NCBI GenBank assembly: GCA_035519535.1
Contig: DATIWF010000015.1
Span: 1 to 64,000, forward strand
Direction of reading: 5' to 3'
Origin: DATEGZ01 sp035519535
GTDB taxonomy: Bacteria > Acidobacteriota > Vicinamibacteria > Vicinamibacterales > SCN-69-37
Length of the DNA: 64,000 bases
Part shown: one piece after another, positions 8,693-20,537 of the stretch
Layout: each line of letters begins with the position of its first letter
Position numbering within the stretch: the stretch's first letter is position 1
The notes under the pieces: model-generated
What the model was told of the DNA's origin: nothing
What the model saw: only the letters and a program-made list of their open reading frames with translations
Databases searched by the model: none
Translations under genes and position numbers: made by a program

Positions 8693-10672
8693 ATGCGATC
8701 CACGCCCATCGTTGCACTCTCGGCGCTCTCGCTGGCGGGGCTGGCGCTCGTCGCGAGCTCCGCCGCGCCGCCCATTCAGGAGTGGCCCGTGTACGCCGCC
8801 GACGCCGCGGCGACGCACTACTCGCCGCTCACCGACATCGATCGGACGAGCGTCGCGCGGCTCGAGGTCGCCTGGGAGTGGAAGACGGGCGACGACCAGG
8901 TGACGGCGCCGGCCGGCGCGCGGCCCGGGTCGTTCGAGAACACGCCGCTCATGATCGACAACGTGCTGTACGTGAGCACGCCCTACAACCGCGTGGTCGC
9001 GCTCGACGCCGAGACCGGGAAGCCGCTCTGGGAGTACGACCCCAAGGCGTACGAGGAAGGGCAGCCGCCCAACGGCACCGGCTTCGTTCATCGGGGCCTC
9101 GCGGCGTGGCGCGACGGGGCCAACCTCCGCGTCTTCATCAACAGCCGCGCGAAGCTGGTCTGCCTCGACGCGAAGACCGGCGAGCCGATCAACGCATTCG
9201 GCGACCACGGCGTCGTCGATCTGACGAAAGGCCTGCGCTGGCCGGTCGATCCGAAGCGCTACACGAACACGTCGCCGCCCGTCGTCTACAGGAACCTGAT
9301 CATTCTCGGCAACGGCGTCGGCGATCGAATGACGTACCGGCAGGATCCGCCCGGTGACGTGCGCGCGTTCGACGTCCGGACCGGGAGGCAGGTGTGGAGC
9401 TTTCACACCGTGCCCGGTCAGGGCGAGCCCGGCGTCGAGACGTGGGGCGACGAGTCGTGGAAGACCACGGGCCACACGAACGTCTGGGCGCCGATGAGCC
9501 TCGATGAATCGCGCGGGCTGCTGTACCTGCCGGTCAGCACGCCGAGCAATGATTTCTACGGCGGGCGCCGGCCCGGGCAGAACCTCTACGGCGACTCGAT
9601 CGTCTGTCTCGACGCGGCAACGGGCAAGCTCAAGTGGTACTTCCAGGTTGCGCATCACGGCCTGTGGGACTACGACCCGGCGTCTGCGCCGGCGATCGTG
9701 TCGATGACCGTCAACGGCCGGAAGATCGACGGCGTCGTGCAGCTGACCAAACAGGGGTTCGTGTTCGTGTTCGATCGCGTCACCGGCCAGCCCGTGTGGC
9801 CGATCGAAGAGCGGCCCGCGCCCGCGAGCGACGTCAACGGCGAGCATGCGTGGCCGACGCAGCCGTTTCCGACGCGACCCGCGGCCATCTCGCCGCAGGG
9901 CATGACCCTCGACGATGCGTTCGACCTGACGCCGGCGCTCAAGGCGGCCGCCCAGGAGGAGCTGAAGAAGTACCGGCTCGGGCCGGTCTACACGCCGCCA
10001 TCCGTGCAGGGCACGTTCCAGCGGCCCGGGGTGATCGGCGGCGCGAACTGGGGCGGGTCAGCGTTCGACGCCGCGACCGGATTCCTGTACGTGAAGACCA
10101 GTCATCTGCCGGCGGTCGTCCGCATCGTGCCCGGCGCGCAGGCGAACAATCGTCCGGGCGAGTCCGACGCCGACTTCGCGGGCGCGCAGGGCAGTGCGAC
10201 ATTCGCGCCGCCCGCGGCGCCGGGAGCCGCCGACGTGAACGCGGGCGCCGGCGGGACGCGCGGCGGGCGGGGTGGCGCCGGCCGGCTGCCGCTGGTCAAG
10301 CCGCCGTACGGCGAAGTCGTCGCGATCAACCTCAACACCGGCGACATCGCGTGGCGCGTCCCGTTTGGGGACATGCCGTCGCTCCGCAACCATCCCGCGC
10401 TGAAGGACGTGCCGCTGCCGGCGGCGCTGGGCTCGGCCGGCGCGCCCGGCGTCATTGTCACGAAAGGCGGACTCGTCATTGGCGGGACGAGCGACGACAG
10501 CGCTCTGCACGCGCTCGACGCGGCGACAGGCAAGGAGCTGTGGCACCTGGCGCTCTCGCACGCGCCGTCGGCGACGCCGATGACCTACCGCTCGCGGTCG
10601 GGCCGCCAGTTCGTCGTCGTCGCGACCGGATCGGGTGTGAACGCGGGGCTCGTGGCGCTGGCGGTGAAATAA
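8693..10672 (+). CDS. PQQ-dependent dehydrogenase (quinoprotein beta-propeller)
   Basis: A 659-residue secreted protein. The signal peptide (residues 1 to about 25, ALSLAGLALVASSAAPP) is followed by PQQ propeller repeats such as VVALDAETGKPLWEYDP, VRAFDVRTGRQVWSFHT, IVCLDAATGKLKWYFQ and LHALDAATGKELWHLA. The fold matches membrane-associated glucose/alcohol quinoproteins that oxidise sugars or alcohols in the periplasm and feed quinone or cytochrome c. There is no CXXCH, so it carries no fused heme domain. A low-complexity Gly/Ala insert (around residues 500-530) is present. The substrate cannot be read from sequence. An array of 8-nt repeats lies just upstream. Confidence 0.9.
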   Translation: MRSTPIVALSALSLAGLALVASSAAPPIQEWPVYAADAAATHYSPLTDIDRTSVARLEVAWEWKTGDDQVTAPAGARPGSFENTPLMIDNVLYVSTPYNRVVALDAETGKPLWEYDPKAYEEGQPPNGTGFVHRGLAAWRDGANLRVFINSRAKLVCLDAKTGEPINAFGDHGVVDLTKGLRWPVDPKRYTNTSPPVVYRNLIILGNGVGDRMTYRQDPPGDVRAFDVRTGRQVWSFHTVPGQGEPGVETWGDESWKTTGHTNVWAPMSLDESRGLLYLPVSTPSNDFYGGRRPGQNLYGDSIVCLDAATGKLKWYFQVAHHGLWDYDPASAPAIVSMTVNGRKIDGVVQLTKQGFVFVFDRVTGQPVWPIEERPAPASDVNGEHAWPTQPFPTRPAAISPQGMTLDDAFDLTPALKAAAQEELKKYRLGPVYTPPSVQGTFQRPGVIGGANWGGSAFDAATGFLYVKTSHLPAVVRIVPGAQANNRPGESDADFAGAQGSATFAPPAAPGAADVNAGAGGTRGGRGGAGRLPLVKPPYGEVVAINLNTGDIAWRVPFGDMPSLRNHPALKDVPLPAALGSAGAPGVIVTKGGLVIGGTSDDSALHALDAATGKELWHLALSHAPSATPMTYRSRSGRQFVVVATGSGVNAGLVALAVK

Positions 10673-10688
10673 AGCCGGGTATATTTTC
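10672..10688. repeat. Left 17-bp inverted repeat of the Y1 transposase unit
   Basis: AAGCCGGGTATATTTTC begins on the last base of the PQQ dehydrogenase stop codon. It is an exact inverted match to 11422-11438 on the other side of the transposase gene, which suggests both mark the ends of one mobile or REP-type unit. Confidence 0.8.
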
Positions 10689-10740
10689 TCGTTCCCCCTC
10701 GCCGATTCTGCCTGGCAAGAGATTTGAAGGACCACCGGCC

Positions 10741-11448
10741 GTGCCAAGACGTGGTCTGTTCGAGAGCGGCGGCGTCGTGTTTCACGTCCTGAATCGGGGC
10801 GTGCGTCGGATGGCCCTGTTCGAAGACGCTGCTGCCTATCGCGCATTCCTGCGCGTCCTTTGCGAAGGCCAAGACCGTACTTCGATCCGCTTGCTCGCCT
10901 ACTGCGTCATGCCGAACCATTTTCACCTAGTCTTGTGGCCTGACCGGGACGGCCAATTGGTGGAGTTCATGCAATGGTTCCAGATGGTTCACGCGAGACG
11001 CTGGCATCGCTATCGCGTGGTCGACGGCACCGGCGCGCTCTACCAAGGGCGCTACAAGGCCTTTCCAATTCAAGAGGACGGGCATTTTGTGACAGTCTGC
11101 CGGTATGTCGAGCGGAACCCCCTGCGTGCGCGCCTCGTGGCCCGCGCCGAGGATTGGCCGTGGTCGAGCCTGGGCCAGCGTTGCAGAAACTGCGAGGGTC
11201 CCCGGCTGGAGCCGTGGCCAATTCCTCAACCTCCCGCGTGGCTGGAGCTCGTCAACGGCGGCGAGGCCCCAGTCGATCTCGAGGCTGTCCGGTCGGCGGT
11301 CGCGCATAGCGTGCCCTATGGCGCGCCCGAGTGGACTGAGCAGGCGATCAGCCGTGGGCTGGGCCGGCGCCCGATGCGCGGTCGGCCGCCGCAGGCGCCG
11401 TCGACCGAGGACAGCGGGTCGGAAAATATACCCGGCTTATTTTGTTAG
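10741..11448 (+). CDS. REP-associated tyrosine transposase (Y1_Tnp / RAYT)
   Basis: A 235-residue HUH single-strand transposase of the IS200/REP type. The GTG start at 10741 gives the usual N-terminus PRRGLFESGGVVFHVLNRG. The HUH motif is in MPNHFHLVLWP, and the catalytic tyrosine region is YVERNPLRARLV followed by WPWSS. The family nicks at REP-type palindromes. The final codons (SENIPGLFC) are read from the right inverted repeat, so the element end is also coding. It looks intact. Confidence 0.9.
   Translation: MPRRGLFESGGVVFHVLNRGVRRMALFEDAAAYRAFLRVLCEGQDRTSIRLLAYCVMPNHFHLVLWPDRDGQLVEFMQWFQMVHARRWHRYRVVDGTGALYQGRYKAFPIQEDGHFVTVCRYVERNPLRARLVARAEDWPWSSLGQRCRNCEGPRLEPWPIPQPPAWLELVNGGEAPVDLEAVRSAVAHSVPYGAPEWTEQAISRGLGRRPMRGRPPQAPSTEDSGSENIPGLFC
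11422..11438. repeat. Right 17-bp inverted repeat of the Y1 transposase unit
   Basis: GAAAATATACCCGGCTT is the exact reverse complement of 10672-10688. It is translated as part of the transposase C-terminus and ends 10 nt before the stop codon. Confidence 0.8.
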
Positions 11449-11456
11449 CGTCGCGT

Positions 11457-12095
11457 CTAGCGCCCGCGAGGATTGAAGCGCGGGCGGACCGACGAGATCA
11501 GCCGGCTGATTCCGATCGCGTTGAGGTCGGGAATGTCGTGGTCGACCACGCGGCAATCGCGATAGCCGGCGTTCACGCAGAGCTCCCACGTCTGGCCGTC
11601 GGGCACGCGGGCGCTCATGGCACGGTCGTTGTAGCGGATCTTGCTCAGATCCGGATTCGGCAGATCGAAGACGACGCGCTGGCCGGTGAACTTCAGGCCG
11701 GCATACAGCTCGAGGTGCCAGCCCGACGGCCGCGGATTGCGATCGCCCCGGAGCCGGCGCAGCGACGAGACCTTGTCGTTCCAGCCGAGCCGCACGAGGT
11801 CCCGCTCGTCGCCCGAGAAGCTCTCGCATCGGCCGCTGTAGTCGCGGCCCTCGCAAATCTCCCACACTTCACCGCGGGCGATCAGGAAGCTCGAGACGCG
11901 GTGTTCGAGGCCGACCGGCCGCAGGTCGGGCACGTCGCGCACGAACGTCGCGAACGTGCCGCCGAATTCGACGTCCTCGCAGACGGTGATGCCGGAGGTG
12001 ACGCCGGGCCGCTGGGCGGAGAGCGTCGTGGCCGCCAGGGCCACGAGCAGCGTCAGCAGGGCCGGACGGGTTCGCGGGACGCGCTGGCCGGACAC
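11457..12095 (-). CDS. Secreted beta/gamma-crystallin family protein
   Basis: A 212-residue protein with an N-terminal signal peptide (LLTLLVALAATTLSAQ). It has two crystallin-like halves with Greek-key motifs: ITVCEDVEFGGTFATF, EICEGRDYSGRCESF and VSSLRRL in the first, then LELYAGLKFTGQRVVF, ELCVNAGYRDCRVV and ISSVRP in the second. Bacterial members often bind calcium and are extracellular or periplasmic stability proteins; no specific role can be inferred. The gene ends 9 nt past the transposase stop, convergently, and starts 7 nt after the lon stop. Confidence 0.85.
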   Translation of the reverse strand: MSGQRVPRTRPALLTLLVALAATTLSAQRPGVTSGITVCEDVEFGGTFATFVRDVPDLRPVGLEHRVSSFLIARGEVWEICEGRDYSGRCESFSGDERDLVRLGWNDKVSSLRRLRGDRNPRPSGWHLELYAGLKFTGQRVVFDLPNPDLSKIRYNDRAMSARVPDGQTWELCVNAGYRDCRVVDHDIPDLNAIGISRLISSVRPRFNPRGR

Positions 12096-12102
12096 GGGGT
12101 GT

Positions 12103-14481
<2,379 letters not shown>

Positions 14482-14591
14482 TAGATCCTTGAATTGACGA
14501 TCTTCACTCGCGCCAGTGCAGAGTGACTGCTGATTCCGGGTCAATCAATCCGCATCGATGCGATGCCAAGATCCTCAACGCCAGATTCCGC

Positions 14592-15836
<1,245 letters not shown>

Positions 15837-15901
15837 TGGTCCTTCCCGCGCCCCGGGTTATCGGCGGCCCGCCGGCCGGCCGTTAGCGGGGACGAGCGTG
15901 C

Positions 15902-16504
15902 TCACGTTCTCCGGTTGAGGACATCGTCAATGATACCGTATTCCTTCGCCTGCCCCGCGCTCATGATGTAATCGCGGTCCGTATCCTCCCGGATACGCTC
16001 GATCGACTGGCCCGTGTGATGGGCCATGATTTCATTCAATCGCTCACGCATGCGCAGGATTTCCTTGGCGTGGATGTCGATGTCGCTCGCCTGGCCCGCC
16101 AGCCCCGACAGCCACGGCTGGTGAATCAGGATGCGCGAGTTGGGCAGCGAGAACCGCTTGCCCTTGGCGCCGGCGGCCAGCAGCATCGCCGCGAAGGACG
16201 CCGCCTGGCCGATGCAGTACGTCTGCACGTCGGGCTTGATGAACTGCATCGTGTCGTAGATCGCGAAGCCGGCCGTGATCACGCCGCCCGGCGAGTTGAT
16301 GTAGAGCAGGATATCGCGCTCTGGATCCTCGGCCTCCAGGAACAGCATCTGGGCGATCACCAGGTTGGCCACCGCGTCGTCGATCGGCGTGCCGATGAAG
16401 ATGATGCTGTCCTTGAGCAGGCGCGAGTAGATGTCGTAGGCGCGTTCTCCCCGGTTGGTCTGCTCGACCACCATCGGGATCAGCTGCGAGCGAGGGTCGG
16501 ACAT
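15902..16504 (-). CDS. clpP: ATP-dependent Clp protease proteolytic subunit ClpP
   Basis: A 200-residue serine peptidase of normal length. The catalytic triad contexts are present: Ser in GQAASFAAMLLAAG, His in RILIHQPWLSG, and Asp in DTDRDYIMSA. YINSPGGVITAG is the family oxyanion strand. It forms the tetradecameric chamber that works with ClpX, encoded next to it. The long gap upstream to tig is filled by repeats, not genes. Confidence 0.97.
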   Translation of the reverse strand: MSDPRSQLIPMVVEQTNRGERAYDIYSRLLKDSIIFIGTPIDDAVANLVIAQMLFLEAEDPERDILLYINSPGGVITAGFAIYDTMQFIKPDVQTYCIGQAASFAAMLLAAGAKGKRFSLPNSRILIHQPWLSGLAGQASDIDIHAKEILRMRERLNEIMAHHTGQSIERIREDTDRDYIMSAGQAKEYGIIDDVLNRRT

Positions 16505-16536
16505 GGCTCAATATTATCTGCAATCGGGAAATCGAC

Positions 16537-16791
16537 AATCGGGGAATCGAAGGGCATCGATATCGGCCATCGGCCATCTGAATCGCCAATCGGTCATCGA
16601 CATCGCCAATCGCCCATCGACATCGCCAATCGGTCATCGACATCGCCAATCGCCTCTCGACATCGCCAATCGCTCATCGGCCGCCCCGATGAATCCCTGA
16701 CCGATGGTCGATGCCGATGGCCGATGGTCGATGCCGATGGTCGATCATCGATGTCGATCATCGTTAATCGATGCTCTTCGATTCCCCGATT
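16537..16791. repeat. ATCG-rich intergenic repeat: 5 x 20-nt tandem array inside a 25-nt inverted repeat
   Basis: Between tig and clpP, 16584-16683 holds five tandem 20-nt units beginning CGCCAATCG and ending TCATCGACAT or a close variant. This is flanked by an inverted repeat, 16537-16561 against 16767-16791, matching at 24 of 25 positions. Further ATCGATG-type words lie between them. If tig and clpP are co-transcribed, the RNA could fold into a large hairpin. No gene is seen here. Confidence 0.75.
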
Positions 16792-16803
16792 CCCGATCAC
16801 CGA

Positions 16804-18126
16804 TTACCCGATGACGTTGGCTTTCTCGACGAGCCAGCTCATCGTCTTCTCCCGGCGGATGCCTGAGCGGATCCGGTCGAGCGCCTGTTCCTTCTCGAGA
16901 CGCGCGCGGACGGCCGTCGGCGTCCGGCCCGACCGCTCGGCGAACCGGGCGATCTCGGCCGCGAGGTCCTCGTCGGTCGCCTCGATGTGCTCCCGGCGCG
17001 CGATGTCGTCGACGACCAGCGTGCTGCGGACCGTGTCCGCGGCGGCCTGGCGCTGTCGCTCGCGGAACTCCTGCCAGTCGATGCCGGCCTTGGTGGGATC
17101 GACGCCCTGTTCCATCAGCCGGCGCACGAACTCCTCGAGCCGGCGGTCGATCTCGCGCTCGACGAGCACGTCGGGGGCCGTACGCATGCGGCTGGCGAGT
17201 GCCTGCAGCAGGTCATGACGCAGCCGGTGGTCCGCCTCGTGCGCGGCTTCGTGCTGGAGATCCGCGCGGACCCGGTCGCGCAGCGCGTCGAGCGTGTCGA
17301 ACTCCCCGAGCTCCTTCGCGAATTCGTCGTCGAGCGGCGGCAGTTCCTTGCGACGCACGGCCTTCACCGTGACCTCGTAGTCCATCGTCGCGCCCGCCAG
17401 CTCGGCGACGCTGTAGTCGGTCGGGAGCGTCCCCGTAAACGTCCGCTGGTCGTTGGCGACCGTGCCGATCAGGTGGTCGTCGAAGCCGGGCGGGTTGCTC
17501 GGGTGCCCCAGCTCGATCGAGACGTTCTGGAGCGACTCCGGCTTGTCGTCGTCCGGGTGAGCCCCGGGCGGCTCGGCTTCGCCGGGGAGGGCAACGAGCC
17601 GGCGCCGACGCGTGCGCGTGAGATCGACCAGCAGCGTGTCGCCGATCGCCGACGGCCGATCCTCGACCGGGTGCCAGCGCGCCGCCTGCTGCCGCAGGCG
17701 ATCGATCGCCTGATCGACCGCGCCGACCTCGAGCACGGCCGGCTGCCGGCGCAACGGGATGCCGGTGTATTCGCCCGGATCAATCGGCGGCAGCGTCTCG
17801 AAATCCGCGACGAACTTGAGCGGCTGGCCTTCCTCGAGGACGACGTCCTTGATGTCCGGCGTCGCGACCGGCTCGAGGCCGCGCTCGCGAAGCGCGTCGC
17901 CGACGAGGCGCGGGATCAGGTCGTGCGCCACGTCGTACAGAATCTGTTCCTTGTAGCGCTGCCGGACGACGGTCGCGGGCACCTTGCCCGGCCGGAACCC
18001 CGGCACGCGCGCCGTGCGCGAGTAGCCCTTCGCCACGCGGTCGATTTCGGCGTCGACGATGTCGGAGGGAATCTCGAACGCGAGGTTCTTGCGGGTTTCG
18101 CTGACTTCGGTGAACTCGGTCTTCAC
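16804..18126 (-). CDS. tig: Trigger factor (ribosome-associated chaperone)
   Basis: A 440-residue protein. The N-terminal ribosome-binding signature is VPGFRPGKVPATVVRQRY. A central FKBP-like domain begins near GDTLLVDLT, and a helical C-terminal arm follows (DEFAKELGEFDTLDALRDRV). It binds nascent chains at the ribosome exit. The Arg-rich insert RTRRRRLVALPGEAEPPG in the FKBP part is unusual. It is first in the tig-clpP-clpX-lon order conserved in many bacteria. Confidence 0.95.
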   Translation of the reverse strand: MKTEFTEVSETRKNLAFEIPSDIVDAEIDRVAKGYSRTARVPGFRPGKVPATVVRQRYKEQILYDVAHDLIPRLVGDALRERGLEPVATPDIKDVVLEEGQPLKFVADFETLPPIDPGEYTGIPLRRQPAVLEVGAVDQAIDRLRQQAARWHPVEDRPSAIGDTLLVDLTRTRRRRLVALPGEAEPPGAHPDDDKPESLQNVSIELGHPSNPPGFDDHLIGTVANDQRTFTGTLPTDYSVAELAGATMDYEVTVKAVRRKELPPLDDEFAKELGEFDTLDALRDRVRADLQHEAAHEADHRLRHDLLQALASRMRTAPDVLVEREIDRRLEEFVRRLMEQGVDPTKAGIDWQEFRERQRQAAADTVRSTLVVDDIARREHIEATDEDLAAEIARFAERSGRTPTAVRARLEKEQALDRIRSGIRREKTMSWLVEKANVIG

Positions 18127-18191
18127 GCACTCATTATGTGCCGACTTCGCTGCCGCTCAATTCGCCGAACGCCTCAGGGTCTGCCGCCCGT

Positions 18192-18247
18192 TGCCTTCTG
18201 CCTTCTGACTTCTGCCTTCTGCCTTTTGCCCTTTGCCTTCTGCCCTG
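18192..18247. repeat. TGCCTTC heptanucleotide array (8 units)
   Basis: Eight in-phase heptamers (TGCCTTC, TGACTTC, TGCCTTT, TGCCCTT, TGCCCTG) end exactly one base before the stop codon of the GGDEF gene. The same unit recurs at 40332, where it is translated. Confidence 0.85.
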
Positions 18248-19552
18248 CTACGCCGTCCGTGCCGGCCGCCACGTCGGGGCGTCGAGTTCGTGGCCGGGCG
18301 TGATCGCCATGTCGCGGCCGGCCTGCTTGCCGACGTACAGGCGGCGATCGGCCGTGCGAATGAAGTCGGCGGGCGTGTCGGGCTCGCCGTCGGCCGGGTA
18401 CGTCGCCACGCCAATCGTCGTCGTCACGTAGCCCCACGCAAACGGCGGGCTGGCGGTGCGGCAGCGATCCAGGAGGGCCGCGCGGAAGCGCTCGGCGAAC
18501 GCGGCCGCCGCCGCGGCGTCGGCTTGAGCGAGCAGCACGACGAATTCGTCGCCGCCGTAGCGGCACGGCGTGTCCGACGGCCGTGCCTGGGACTGCAGCA
18601 CGTCGGCGATGACGCGCAGCGCCTGATCGCCCTCCATGTGCGACAGCTGGTCGTTGATGCTCTTGAAGTTGTCCGTGTCGATGATGAGCAGGCTGACCGA
18701 CTCGCCGTACCGCTTCGCGTGGGCGAGCGCCTGCGGCAGCGCCTCGTCGAAATACCCGCGGTTGTAGAGGCCGGTCAGGCCGTCGCGCACCATGCGCTGG
18801 CGCGCCTGCTCGTACTTCTGGCGGTAGGTGAGCGTGTGAAACACGTCCGCGACGTCGCCGGTGCCGACGGTCGCCGTGTGGGGCTCGCCAAACCGGAAGT
18901 ACGCCCAGCACGCGACCGAGTAGAACGCGGCGGCCGCGACCTTGCCGACCAGGCCCGTGAACAGCACCTGCACCATGTCGGGCCGGCCGCTGTGCACGAG
19001 CAGCGTGAACAGCATCTGGTCGAACGCGACGATGGCGACCAGGGACAGCAAGAAGCGGGGCAGGAGCGCGCCCACGAACTGGCTGACGAACTCGTACATC
19101 AGGATGATGCCGAGGACGTCGAGGAACAGCAGTGACGTGCCCGCCATCGCGACGCGGGCGCTTTCGATGAAGTGCGCGCGGCTGATGCCCGTCGAGACCG
19201 TGCCGTCGAGCGTCACGTGCCAGCCGATCAGGAGCGAGATGATCGCGACGCCGGCGTTGGCCAGCACCAGCCCGTACAGCAGCTTGCGCGCCTCGAGCGC
19301 GTCCTCCTTCACATAAATAATGAGAACGGTGACGAGCGTCGTCGTGAACATCACCGTCGACGCCGGGTTCAGCCAGAAGCCCGGCGCGACCTGCGCCTGC
19401 ACGTTGAGCGTCGCCTCGAAGTACTGAAATCCTCCGAGCACGATGTAGAGCGGCGTGAGGCCGAGCACCGTGCGCGCGCGAAACAGGCCGAGGATGATCG
19501 ACACCATCACCCCGGCTTCGAGCACGAACATCGCAAGTTGTGATTCGTACAT
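18248..19552 (-). CDS. Membrane GGDEF diguanylate cyclase
   Basis: A protein of 434 residues from the ATG at 19552, starting MYESQLAMFVLEAGV. Six or so membrane helices cover residues about 5-235, resembling VUT/YhhQ-type membrane domains. The GGDEF domain follows, with DGLTGLYNRGYFDEAL, DTDNFKSINDQLSHMEGDQ and the intact active site RYGGDEFVVLL. It should make cyclic di-GMP in response to a membrane signal. There is no inhibitory-site motif that I can place with certainty and no EAL domain. A longer frame to 19711 exists but its N-terminus looks non-coding. Confidence 0.88.
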   Translation of the reverse strand: MYESQLAMFVLEAGVMVSIILGLFRARTVLGLTPLYIVLGGFQYFEATLNVQAQVAPGFWLNPASTVMFTTTLVTVLIIYVKEDALEARKLLYGLVLANAGVAIISLLIGWHVTLDGTVSTGISRAHFIESARVAMAGTSLLFLDVLGIILMYEFVSQFVGALLPRFLLSLVAIVAFDQMLFTLLVHSGRPDMVQVLFTGLVGKVAAAAFYSVACWAYFRFGEPHTATVGTGDVADVFHTLTYRQKYEQARQRMVRDGLTGLYNRGYFDEALPQALAHAKRYGESVSLLIIDTDNFKSINDQLSHMEGDQALRVIADVLQSQARPSDTPCRYGGDEFVVLLAQADAAAAAAFAERFRAALLDRCRTASPPFAWGYVTTTIGVATYPADGEPDTPADFIRTADRRLYVGKQAGRDMAITPGHELDAPTWRPARTA

Positions 19553-19661
19553 GATGACCGGACCGTGTGGCCAACGATCAAATAGATCGTCTCTGCCGAA
19601 AGCGCAAGCGCGAAGTGGGCGATTACAGAATTGACACGGGTCCGTCTGTCCTACCTGCGTC

Positions 19662-20537
19662 TTACCCCGTGTAGCCTTGCCGTGCTCGTACCGTGTACGA
19701 CTTCGCTCCACGCACGTTTACTGACAGCTCGTGCCATCCGCCGCGGTCGATGCCCGTGGCGGTATAGACCAGCGTGTAACTCTTGCGAAACTCCTCGATC
19801 GCCGTCAGAAACGCCGGGACGATGTCGAGGTCGTGGTTTGGCGCCAGCACGCGCCCGCCCGTGAGCTTCGCGAGCGCCGTCAGCCGCGCCTTGAGCACCT
19901 TCTCGTCCTTGTCCTCCGGGTGCCAGTCGGCAATCGGGCGCACGGCGTAGACGACGGCATCCGTCCGGCGGGCGATCTCGGTCAGGGCCGCCTCATCGAA
20001 GAAGCTCGCGTTGTCGTCGGCGTCGCTCATCACGACCGTGAGCTGCCGGCGGCCGAAGACGGGCGGTGTGACGAGCGCCAGGCTCACGGCGTCGAAGAAC
20101 GACGTCGCGTCGGGATGCACGCGCCGCGCGTCGATCTTGATCGGCGGCGCCTGGAGCGCGGCCGCCTCGACGATCCGGCCCGAGAACGTGACGATGTCGC
20201 ACCGATCCTGGGGCTGGAGGCTGAGGGCGATCTGCCGCATCGCGCGGATGTAGGTGCGAAGCTCGGTGTCGTCGATGCTGCCGCTGGTGTCGAACACGAG
20301 CCGCAGGTCAATCGGCATGCGGCTGTAGCTCAGATCGCTGATCGTCTGACGCACGCCGTTGTCGTAGACCTCGAAATCGTCGGCCGTGAGCCCGGCCACG
20401 GGCTTGCCACCGCGTTGGACGTTGACGCCCACGGTGACCAGGTCGGTACGCCCGCGGAACACCGGCGCCTGGCCTTGCGGCGCGGCGAGCGTCGTAAGCG
20501 GGACGGAGGCGATGAGGGCGACGATCAGGCGCTTCAT
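19662..20537 (-). CDS. Secreted VWFA-domain protein (Acidobacteria-type), copy 1
   Basis: A 291-residue protein. Signal peptide MKRLIVALIASVPLTTLA, then the family N-terminal strand block (VFRGRTDLVTVGVNVQ, DDFEVYDNGVRQTISD). The von Willebrand A domain has a MIDAS DTSGS motif in LVFDTSGSID and the second metal loop near VMSDADDN. The C-terminus GWHELSVNVRGAKSYTVRAR matches the other copies. Predicted periplasmic or exported, metal-dependent protein binding. It overlaps the preceding TPR gene by ATGA, so translation is probably coupled. The function of the family is unknown. Confidence 0.9.
   Translation of the reverse strand: MKRLIVALIASVPLTTLAAPQGQAPVFRGRTDLVTVGVNVQRGGKPVAGLTADDFEVYDNGVRQTISDLSYSRMPIDLRLVFDTSGSIDDTELRTYIRAMRQIALSLQPQDRCDIVTFSGRIVEAAALQAPPIKIDARRVHPDATSFFDAVSLALVTPPVFGRRQLTVVMSDADDNASFFDEAALTEIARRTDAVVYAVRPIADWHPEDKDEKVLKARLTALAKLTGGRVLAPNHDLDIVPAFLTAIEEFRKSYTLVYTATGIDRGGWHELSVNVRGAKSYTVRARQGYTG

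Larger units (their letters stand above)
10672..11438 (+). mobile_element. Single-gene Y1/RAYT transposon-like unit bounded by 17-bp inverted repeats
   Basis: A unit of about 767 bp consisting of the transposase gene and perfect 17-bp inverted ends. It is inserted exactly between two otherwise unrelated genes, abutting the PQQ dehydrogenase stop. Classical IS200/IS605 elements use subterminal hairpins instead of simple inverted ends, and RAYTs act on dispersed REP palindromes, so the exact type is unsettled. Confidence 0.6.

Noticed and set aside
16584..16683. CRISPR array
   Set aside because: The units are contiguous 20-mers without unique spacers and no cas gene is present.
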